Assembly: GCA_946481205.1 (NCBI GenBank)
Contig: CAMLNB010000076.1
Coordinates: 1-14,630, forward strand
DNA: 14,630 bases
Source of the DNA: an uncultured Kangiella sp.
Lineage (GTDB): Bacteria > Pseudomonadota > Gammaproteobacteria > Enterobacterales > DSM-103792
Direction of reading: 5' to 3'
The notes beneath the pieces were generated by a model. The model was given only the letters and a program-made list of their open reading frames with translations. It was not told the origin of the DNA and searched no databases. A program made the position numbers and the translations under genes. Each line of letters opens with the position of its first letter. The stretch's first letter is position 1. Positions 5,939 to 12,783 of the stretch are shown here, piece by piece.

Positions 5939-6024
5939 GGAAATCGATTTAGTCTGCTCCATCTATCGAATCATCTGGATGGCCGGTACCGCTATTCGGC
6001 GTTGTGCCAGCTACGTTCGTGCGG
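5939..6024 (+). pseudogene. Remnant of a third RAYT unit (leader plus first codons)
   Basis: The first 46 bases match the RAYT leader (31-76) at 39 positions without gaps, and all seven differences are transitions. After this the sequence can be aligned, with small gaps, to the first roughly dozen RAYT codons: CTATTCGGCG against CTATCGCCG, and TACGTTC in both. Similarity then stops. The remnant directly follows a decayed REPIN, in the same order and spacing as the two intact units. No HUH or tyrosine block remains, so this is a dead 5' fragment. Confidence 0.65.
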
Positions 6025-6435
6025 TAGAGACCGACATAAAGGCAGCTGCGGACGGCGAGAACATCCGGGATTCGGCAGGGATGATTCGGCAGGCCAGTTT
6101 CACGAGACCGACTTGCTCAATAAATATCCCGCACGACGGCTTCGTACCCCAGGGCAGAGCCAAATGACTGTCCCCTCGTCGGATGCCACAACCGAGGCTA
6201 CGGCTGTTCGCCGCTCGGCCCATGGACATCAACATGGTCACGTTACGCTATGAGATCACCCAGCCAGTCTGATTCTCGAAAGTCAATACCGTCATTGAGC
6301 TTGAGACCATTGCCGTCCCGCCAGTCTGTCGTGTAACGTCGTTTAACAACACCGCCGCCGCCTACTCCGCGAACCGGCGCATACGAACCCAAGGATGTTC
6401 TGCCGTCATTACGGCATAGAAACGGGGCTCCAACA
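6025..6435. other. Non-coding stretch without recognised content
   Basis: About 410 bases between the RAYT remnant and the transglutaminase gene. Short open frames exist on both strands (plus 5900-6253, minus 6011-6241, minus 6243-6599), but none has a ribosome site, a recognisable motif or a family resemblance that I can support. The minus frame at 6243-6599 runs into the start of the next gene. It may hold relics of a mobile element and must contain the promoter of the downstream operon, which I cannot place. Confidence 0.4.
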
Positions 6436-8487
6436 TTGAAAATCACTACCTCCCGGTTACTCCGGATCTTGTCATTGCAGTTCCTGTCGTTCTTCTTTCT
6501 GACGTGCACGCCCATCAATGCTGATGAGTTGACGCCGACGGTCAGTATCAACTCCACCCCGGATTGGGTCGTGGTGCAACCGCTGCCGTCAAATCCCACC
6601 GGGACCGATGAGATCGAGCGTATCGACTATCTGCTGTTGGATAGCCAGTACCTGCTTAAAAACCACGACACCATCCGCTATACACGGGTTGCGGCCAAAC
6701 CCATCACCCCGAGCGCAATATCGGAAGTTTCCGAGATCAGCGTCGAGTTTGATCCGAACTACCAGAAACTGACCTTCCACAGCATTGATATCATCCGTAA
6801 TGGCAGTCGCATCGCGAAGCTCCAACTGAGCCAGTTCAAACTGCTGCAGCAGGAGACCGAGCTTCGCAATTCCATCTATAGCGGCAGCTGGACTGCGTTG
6901 TACGTAATTGACGATGTCAGAACCAATGACATCGTCGAATACAGCTATTCCCTGGCCGGACACAACCCGGTGTTCGGTGAGAAGTACATCGGCTCCGCGC
7001 AACTCACCTGGCCGCGCCCCGTTCGGCAACGCAGCGTAAGCCTTGTCACCGATGCAACGACTCAGTTATCGGTCCGCACCAACCGTGGTGAAGCAAAGGT
7101 GAAGCAAACTCGCTCACCGACAGAACTGGTATATAAAATTGTCCTAAATAGTCAAAAAATGGGCCCGATGGAAGACCGAATCCCGGCCAACGAATTTCCT
7201 TTTGATTATGTCGAATACAGCGAGTTCGACTCTTGGCACGACGTCGTAAACTGGGCGCTACCGCTATACGATCTTGCCACCAGCTACCCCGAACTCGACA
7301 AGCATCTCAATGAACGAACAGCCAATCTGAAAACGCTGGACGAAAAAATAGACGCGAGCATCCATTTTGTTCAGGACGAAATTCGCTACTTTGGTGTCGA
7401 ATTCGGCACCAATTCCCATAAACCAAGTCCACCGTCCGAGACGTTCTCGCGGCGCTACGGTGATTGCAAAGACAAAGTGGTCCTGCTCTCGTATGCCCTG
7501 CGCAAACTGGGCCTCACGGCCCATCCAGCGCTGGTATCAACCGATAGTCATGATCACATCGCGACCCAGCTTCCATCGCCACTTGCCTTCAATCATGTAA
7601 TCGTGACCTACAAGCACGGCGGGAAGATCTATTGGGTTGATCCCACATTTTCTGAACAAGCGGGTAATCAGCGCACACGCTCGCTGCCTCCATATAAAAA
7701 ATCACTTGTCATTCGCAAGGGCGACAAGGCACTGACCGACATTATTCCCGCCTTTCCAGAACAGAAAGCCAGTACAGTGATCATTAACGAGAAATATTCG
7801 TTTATGAACGCCAACGATACAGCCATGAACATCGATGTATCGATTGAGCTGAGCGGCTGGCGCGCAGATGATATGCGAGCCGACCTGCGGCAAACATCTG
7901 CAGCTGATTTCGAAAAAGGCATTAAGGACTACTACCAGAAAGCCTTCAAACAAACAGAGTCAGTCGCACCCATGACGAAAGCGGACGACACGATCGGCAA
8001 TCGTCTGGCATTGAACTTCTCGTTCCGAGCTAAAAAACCGCAAACCGATGCTGCCGCCCGCTCAGAATATGAGTTTTTCCCAATGATCGTCCGAGACTAT
8101 ATTTTGCGGCCACAGGTTTTGGACCGAAAGCATCCCTTCGTTCCGCTCCCGGAAATGACCATTAAGCAGGTAAGCACAATCCAGTTTCCGAATGACAGAA
8201 AGATCGTATACCTGTCTGACCAACAAAAAGTTTCTGCCACAGGTGATTTTTTTACCCTCAACAAGGCAGTACAAAGAGACGGTCAGAATATTGCAATTGA
8301 GCTTGACCTTAACCTGAACGGCAAGTACGTAAAGCCAGCGGACATTTCAACCTATATGGATAGCACAAGCTTTGCCATCGAAAGTCTCGGCACCAAGATT
8401 TGGACTGACAAGACAGGATCGGACGCCAGCGTGAACAAAACGGAGCAAGTCCGCAGCCTCATTGAAAAGCTCAGGGACACAAAATGA
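6436..8487 (+). CDS. Exported DUF3857 / transglutaminase-like protein
   Basis: A 683-residue protein. Translation from TTG at 6436 gives a long Sec signal peptide (hydrophobic core ILSLQFLSFFFL, probable cut after INA), and no ATG serves better; GGGG at 6424-6427 is a partial ribosome site. Residues about 60-230 fit a DUF3857 domain. Residues about 300-410 are a transglutaminase-like core with the catalytic triad visible: C344 in YGDCKDK, H387 in FNHVIV and D402 in WVDPTF. A mainly beta C-terminal region follows. Enzymes of this superfamily act as peptidases, amidases or cross-linkers; the substrate here is unknown, with periplasmic proteins or peptidoglycan possible. The stop overlaps the start of the Sel1 lipoprotein gene (ATGA), so the two are translationally coupled. 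Base composition is lower in GC in places (24 of 60 at 7741-7800). Confidence 0.88.
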   Translation: MKITTSRLLRILSLQFLSFFFLTCTPINADELTPTVSINSTPDWVVVQPLPSNPTGTDEIERIDYLLLDSQYLLKNHDTIRYTRVAAKPITPSAISEVSEISVEFDPNYQKLTFHSIDIIRNGSRIAKLQLSQFKLLQQETELRNSIYSGSWTALYVIDDVRTNDIVEYSYSLAGHNPVFGEKYIGSAQLTWPRPVRQRSVSLVTDATTQLSVRTNRGEAKVKQTRSPTELVYKIVLNSQKMGPMEDRIPANEFPFDYVEYSEFDSWHDVVNWALPLYDLATSYPELDKHLNERTANLKTLDEKIDASIHFVQDEIRYFGVEFGTNSHKPSPPSETFSRRYGDCKDKVVLLSYALRKLGLTAHPALVSTDSHDHIATQLPSPLAFNHVIVTYKHGGKIYWVDPTFSEQAGNQRTRSLPPYKKSLVIRKGDKALTDIIPAFPEQKASTVIINEKYSFMNANDTAMNIDVSIELSGWRADDMRADLRQTSAADFEKGIKDYYQKAFKQTESVAPMTKADDTIGNRLALNFSFRAKKPQTDAAARSEYEFFPMIVRDYILRPQVLDRKHPFVPLPEMTIKQVSTIQFPNDRKIVYLSDQQKVSATGDFFTLNKAVQRDGQNIAIELDLNLNGKYVKPADISTYMDSTSFAIESLGTKIWTDKTGSDASVNKTEQVRSLIEKLRDTK

Positions 8488-10448
8488 TAATTCGCCCCAT
8501 TTTGCTGATTGTTTCACTGGCGATGCTGTTCGGCTGCGTAGGCACACCGAAGATTTCACCTGAGGATGCCGAGTTTGCCGACATTGCCAACCGGATCAAT
8601 ACCGGGCAGAACGTGCCGTCCTATCGTGCGGCTTGGAGCGCCTATCTGCAATCAAGCCAGATTGAATTGACCGGACCAAAGTTCCAGCAATATCTGGTCG
8701 CAAAGACAAAACTGGATAGCGGCGAAATCACGTGCGACGCCGTCAACTGGCAGCTTTTGACGTCGTTGAACTATTGGTCGATAAAGCCTCATATGGCGGC
8801 CGCAGAATGTTACGAGAAGCTCGGCAATCAAGAATTGGCACAGCAACACAATCGAGCCATCGAATACCTCCTGAAAGGCATTCTCGACAGTGGCGATGGT
8901 GAAGCCGCATATTCTGCCTACCAAGTCGCCGCGCTCGGCGATGCCCACGACATTGTTGAATTGATGGGTTATGAGATCGTCGATTACTACGGCCAGCTAA
9001 GCGCGGGACGAAAAGCATTTCATTATGTCGTCGTGGCCAATGATCCAAAGACCGGCAAACAGCTCGATATCTACTTCGACAATCAGCGCTTCGTTCATGC
9101 CGTTATGGATGTACCGTTCCCGTTTCTGGGCCTTACCGATGGTTGGAAGGTGCGGGCACTACCATCAATTTCTGGCGGTCGAGAGATTAAGGTGCCTCTC
9201 GCCGATTCTGAGTACAGCGATGGGAACGTCGACCGCGCCCACCAGCTGTATATGGAAGCTATTGCCGAAGGCTCGATCAGAGCACGCTACCGTCTGGCGC
9301 TCATTGCACTTCGCGGAGAAGTTCCGGCAGTGTCGCCAGACCAAGGTGTTCAGTTGTTGCTGGAGGCTGCCGACAAACAGTATGTGCCGGCCATTGTAGT
9401 GCTGTCCTACCTTTACGACAAAGGAATCGTCGTTCCGCAAGACCGCAAGCTGGCCAAACAGCTTGCGGAAACTGTAGGCAAGCGCAAGCAACCCGGTTAC
9501 GCCTATTTTGCACTCGCCGAGCACCTATCTGATGGCCTGCTAACCGAACCTGACAAGGAAGCAGCGGGACAGTACTATCATCTGGCAGCGAAAGCCGGCA
9601 ACGTCGAGGCCAAGCTTGCGCTTTTCTTCCAGAAGTTGGAGCAAAGCAAGACCGAACAGGCGAGCAAAGCTAGCGCAGAAAAGTTCACGGTTGCCGAGCT
9701 GAACGAGCTGAAGACCATCGCGGGAGGCGGCTCCAAATGGGCACATTATCTGGTTGCAAGGTGGATAGAGCACATCTATCTGAAAGGAACGCCGGAATAT
9801 AACGAAGCCGAGGACTGGTTGAAGAAGGCGGCTGCATTTCACATTCCAGCGGCATATAACGCCTTGGGCGACGCCTACAAAAGCGGCGATTTTGGCGCCA
9901 AGGATTCGACAAAAGCATTGGCAAACTACGTAGACGCAGCAATCCGCTATTACCCAGACTCGATGCTTCAGGTCGGCTATTACAATGAATTCGGTATCGT
10001 TGTGCAGACCAACTTTGTTCTGGCAACGCGCTGGTACGCCATGTGTTATAGCGCTGACAATGTCATCTGCACTACCAACCTAGGTTGGATGTTCCTGAAA
10101 GGCAGAGGGGTAGCGAGAAACACTACCTATGCCCGCGAGCTGTTTGAAGAGGCCGCTGCGAAAAATCATCCTCGGGCATTCAATGAACTCGCAAATCTGT
10201 ATCGCAACGGCGTGGGAGTGGAAAAAAATATTGCCAAGGCCATCGAATACTACAAGAAGGCTGCTGAGCTAGGTTATGGATATGGACATTACAACCTTGG
10301 GATGCTGTTGAAGGAGGGGGCGGAAGTCCCTCAAGACCTCAACAAGGCTCGCGAACACTTCTTGGCTGCAAAAGATACATCCGATGCGAAGAAACAATTG
10401 AGTGAGATAGAGCAAATCCTAGGACAACCGACTGGATTGTTGCGCTGA
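8484..10448 (+). CDS. Sel1-repeat outer-membrane lipoprotein
   Basis: A 654-residue lipoprotein. The signal peptide ends in the lipobox L15-F16-G17-C18, and Val at +2 does not signal inner-membrane retention. From about residue 247 to 640 there are several Sel1-like (TPR-related) repeats, clearest at the C-terminus: ALANYVDAAIRY, ATRWYAMCYS, ARELFEEAAAKNHPRAFNELANLYRNG, and AIEYYKKAAELGYGYGHYNLGMLLKEG. Sel1 repeats bind protein partners, so it may hold or regulate the transglutaminase-like protein encoded just upstream, with which it overlaps by ATGA. Start ATG 8484 has AGGGA nearby. The last six residues (PTGLLR) and stop come from a copy of the lysR 3' end read in another frame. The original C-terminus was therefore replaced or lost. 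Confidence 0.88.
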   Translation: MIIRPILLIVSLAMLFGCVGTPKISPEDAEFADIANRINTGQNVPSYRAAWSAYLQSSQIELTGPKFQQYLVAKTKLDSGEITCDAVNWQLLTSLNYWSIKPHMAAAECYEKLGNQELAQQHNRAIEYLLKGILDSGDGEAAYSAYQVAALGDAHDIVELMGYEIVDYYGQLSAGRKAFHYVVVANDPKTGKQLDIYFDNQRFVHAVMDVPFPFLGLTDGWKVRALPSISGGREIKVPLADSEYSDGNVDRAHQLYMEAIAEGSIRARYRLALIALRGEVPAVSPDQGVQLLLEAADKQYVPAIVVLSYLYDKGIVVPQDRKLAKQLAETVGKRKQPGYAYFALAEHLSDGLLTEPDKEAAGQYYHLAAKAGNVEAKLALFFQKLEQSKTEQASKASAEKFTVAELNELKTIAGGGSKWAHYLVARWIEHIYLKGTPEYNEAEDWLKKAAAFHIPAAYNALGDAYKSGDFGAKDSTKALANYVDAAIRYYPDSMLQVGYYNEFGIVVQTNFVLATRWYAMCYSADNVICTTNLGWMFLKGRGVARNTTYARELFEEAAAKNHPRAFNELANLYRNGVGVEKNIAKAIEYYKKAAELGYGYGHYNLGMLLKEGAEVPQDLNKAREHFLAAKDTSDAKKQLSEIEQILGQPTGLLR

Positions 10449-10488
10449 TGGTGCAGCATGCACCGGTTACGCATCGGCAGAGTTGAGC
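10429..10488 (+). repeat. 60-bp direct repeat, right copy (lysR 3'-end duplicate)
   Basis: Ninety percent identical to 5741-5800, including the former lysR stop (TGA at 10484-10486). It supplies the last six codons and stop of the Sel1 gene in a shifted frame. Six mismatches, five of them in the second half, show that the copy is not under lysR selection. If the segment 5801-10428 was inserted into lysR, this would be the displaced original 3' end. Confidence 0.8.
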
Positions 10489-10491
10489 GCG

Positions 10492-10522
10492 GCAGCAAGC
10501 GTAGGGTGCGTCATGACGCACC
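10492..10522. repeat. Second palindromic repeat family, copy 2
   Basis: AGCAAGCGTAGGG followed by a perfect 18-bp palindrome GGTGCGTCATGACGCACC (10505-10522, overlapping the GGG). It is the intact form of the element at 1545-1580. It sits 4 bp after the lysR-end duplicate and may terminate the Sel1 transcript, although the T-run is short (ATTTTG). Confidence 0.65.
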
Positions 10523-10546
10523 ATTTTGCCGGATGATGCAAAAATC

Positions 10547-10562
10547 GCGGATGATGATCCGC
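10547..10562. other. Hairpin upstream of the GGDEF gene
   Basis: GCGGAT and ATCCGC form a perfect 6-bp stem with the 4-base loop GATG. There is no T-tract directly after it. It could be an operator or a weak transcript end; role unknown. Confidence 0.3.
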
Positions 10563-10582
10563 CCACCAGATTCTTTCTGATT

Positions 10583-10610
10583 TTGCTGTCCGCCGCGCGT
10601 ACGATAGATT
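10583..10610 (+). promoter_or_regulatory. Weak promoter candidate for the GGDEF gene
   Basis: TTGCTG (10583-10588) and TAGATT (10605-10610) are separated by 16 bp, about 52 bp before the start codon. The matches are poor (three and four of six), so this is only the best of the sigma70-like options in the gap. Confidence 0.22.
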
Positions 10611-10662
10611 AGAACATTCTCAGAACGTACGGTCGCTGCCAGGCCCGTTCACAAGGTTCACC

Positions 10663-12558
10663 ATGTCACGCTTACCCATTCAGATTCCGAAGCGACACGT
10701 GCTCGGGTGCTGTTTTGCCTTGCTGGCTTCAGCGCAGCTGCAGGCAGCATCTTCGATTGAAGAACTGTCCCAGCTCGTCGAATCCACTCAAGATAAGCAG
10801 CAAGCAAAACAGCTGCTGTTGGCTCAGGGCACGGCACGGCAGCAATGGCCGGTAGCGGATCAGGCGCAGTATTGGATGTTGCTAGCGATGGTGCAGGAGG
10901 GGTTATCCGAACTCGCGGAAGCCAAAGCAGCCTACAATCAAGCCGAGATCTTGCTGCGGTCACTGCCCGCGCCGACTCCGGCGTTGGTGACAACCTTGCT
11001 GGAACGGTCTTACATCACCTACCTGCAGACCTACGACACCAAGCAATACTGCCCAGACCGCGAGAACGCCGTTACGGTGGCACGGCAGGTCAACCAACCA
11101 GACCTGACCGCCAAAGCCCTCACCCAGTACGCGTTTTGTTTCAATGAACAGCCGGAAAACTTTGCCAAGGGGCTTGCTGTACTGGAAGAGGCGATGGAAA
11201 TTGCCGATGCCAACCAGCTGACGCCAAACCGAAAAGGCATGATCTATAACGCCACGGGCTTGCTCTATCGAAAGGCCATGGTGTTGGACAAGGCCTATGA
11301 TCACCTGCAGAAAGCCTATGCACAGTGGGCACTGGTGGCCGATACACAAGACATGTTCAACATGCAGTACTCGATGCTCGGCATCGCCCTGCAGCGTGGT
11401 GATAACAACCAGGCTCAAGACCACATTGATAAGATGTTTGCGTTGGCAAGCAGCGCCCCGGAATTCAAGGACTTCCTCTTCTTTGCCCACCTTGGTCAGG
11501 GCACGTTGCACCTGCAAAACAAGCAGTTTTCGGAGGCGATAGCTGCATTCAGGCAAGCACAACAGCAGGAAGATCGCACGGATGAACGTTTTTTCGTCCT
11601 GACGAACCGAAGCTATTTGGCAAAAGCACTGTTCCGTCAGGGTGAAATCAAAGCCGCCGGCCAGCTGGCGCTGTCACTGATAGAAGAACCAGATTTTGCC
11701 AACCTCCCCCAAGAGCAGCGTCTGGTGCTCAATAGCCTTGCCGCCCATCATCAGGGCCAGCATCCCGCAGCACTGAACGCACTCTTCGATCTCCTCAGCA
11801 ACGAGGAAGACAATCGCCGTGAGTTCTTGCAGCTGACGCTGCTCAACTCGGCCGAACGCCACGATGACCGGGTCGCAATCTTCGAAAAGCAGTTGCTGGA
11901 AAATCAGATACAGATTCAGCAACTGCAACTGCAGGCTCAAGAGCAAGCGCGCCGCACGACCCGCTGGTACCTGATTCTACTGTCCGCGCTGGCATTGAGC
12001 CTTTGTGCTTTGGCCGTGACCTTGCTGCGCTCACGCGCCCGCTTCCGTCTGCGTGCCCAAACCGACTATCTGACTGGAATTGCCAACCGGCGCCACTTGT
12101 TTGATGTGGCCCGCATCGTACTGCAGCGAGCCGCGCGAAGGAATGAACCGGTGTCCCTGTTGGTGTTTGACATCGATCATTTCAAGCAAATAAATGACAG
12201 CTACGGGCATGACGTCGGTGATTCGGCGATTCGCCAAGTGGTCAGTGCAGCGCAACCAGTATCGCGAAAGCAGGACCTGCTCGCTCGACTTGGCGGCGAG
12301 GAGTTTGCCTTGCTACTTCCGGGTGCCGATCTCCACCATGCCGCCGAGATCGCTGAACGCCTGCGTAAACAGGTACATGACAAACCACTCATTGTTGATA
12401 AAGAGCAGCGGCCAATCACGGTCAGCATCGGCGTGTCGAGCCTACCGACGGGACATGGCAGTCTGGAATCGCTGTTGAATGAGGCAGACAAGGCGTTGTA
12501 TCAAGCCAAAACAGCCGGTCGCAATCGCGTCGTCACCATTGCGCCAGAGCTGGTTTAG
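10663..12558 (+). CDS. Periplasmic-TPR sensor diguanylate cyclase (GGDEF)
   Basis: A 631-residue diguanylate cyclase predicted to make c-di-GMP from two GTP. Order: signal peptide (to about residue 29, ending LQAA); a large helical TPR-like periplasmic region, about 30-400; a glutamine-rich coiled-coil stretch, about 405-433; one membrane helix, about 435-456; and a cytoplasmic GGDEF domain, about 465-629. The active-site loop is GGEEF (544-548). The allosteric I-site RxxD is present as R535-K-Q-D538, five residues before it, so product inhibition is expected. Other conserved blocks are DYLTGIANRR and FDIDHFKQINDSYGHDVGD. No EAL domain follows. The TPR part probably senses a peptide or partner in the periplasm. 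It is transcribed alone, with AGG upstream of the ATG. Confidence 0.93.
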   Translation: MSRLPIQIPKRHVLGCCFALLASAQLQAASSIEELSQLVESTQDKQQAKQLLLAQGTARQQWPVADQAQYWMLLAMVQEGLSELAEAKAAYNQAEILLRSLPAPTPALVTTLLERSYITYLQTYDTKQYCPDRENAVTVARQVNQPDLTAKALTQYAFCFNEQPENFAKGLAVLEEAMEIADANQLTPNRKGMIYNATGLLYRKAMVLDKAYDHLQKAYAQWALVADTQDMFNMQYSMLGIALQRGDNNQAQDHIDKMFALASSAPEFKDFLFFAHLGQGTLHLQNKQFSEAIAAFRQAQQQEDRTDERFFVLTNRSYLAKALFRQGEIKAAGQLALSLIEEPDFANLPQEQRLVLNSLAAHHQGQHPAALNALFDLLSNEEDNRREFLQLTLLNSAERHDDRVAIFEKQLLENQIQIQQLQLQAQEQARRTTRWYLILLSALALSLCALAVTLLRSRARFRLRAQTDYLTGIANRRHLFDVARIVLQRAARRNEPVSLLVFDIDHFKQINDSYGHDVGDSAIRQVVSAAQPVSRKQDLLARLGGEEFALLLPGADLHHAAEIAERLRKQVHDKPLIVDKEQRPITVSIGVSSLPTGHGSLESLLNEADKALYQAKTAGRNRVVTIAPELV

Positions 12559-12571
12559 CGCCTGGCCAGGG

Positions 12572-12663
12572 TCGTGCGAAAACAAGACCCGGAACCTTTG
12601 TGACATTTGTAAAGCGTAGTCGTACGCATATCACTCTAATTCGTGCGAAACCCCAGACGCGGG
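12572..12663. repeat. Short imperfect direct repeats after the GGDEF gene
   Basis: TCGTGCGAAA followed within a few bases by AGAC(C/G)CGG occurs at about 12572-12592 and again at 12641-12663. Two copies of roughly 20 bp in a 225-bp intergenic region could be regulator sites for the next gene. No known motif recognised. Confidence 0.3.
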
Positions 12664-12737
12664 CGCACCTGGGTGATTTGTAATCTATTCCGTTCAAGGC
12701 AAAACCGGTCACCGCCCCCATCCGTCTCATCGCCCAA

Positions 12738-12756
12738 CCCCACACCAGTCGTGGGG
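12738..12756 (+). promoter_or_regulatory. 5'-leader hairpin before the serine hydrolase gene
   Basis: CCCCAC and GTGGGG form a perfect 6-bp GC-rich stem with a 7-base loop. It ends 27 bp before the ATG and about 10 bp before the GGAAGGA ribosome site. There is no T-run, so it is not a classical terminator; an mRNA-stability or translation-control role is possible. Confidence 0.35.
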
Positions 12757-12783
12757 AAGCTTATTGGGAAGGATGAGCGAAAA

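Noticed and set aside
5900..6253. Plus-strand 117-codon frame
   Set aside because: It starts inside the decayed REPIN and runs in unrelated sequence; composition and lack of motifs argue against a gene.
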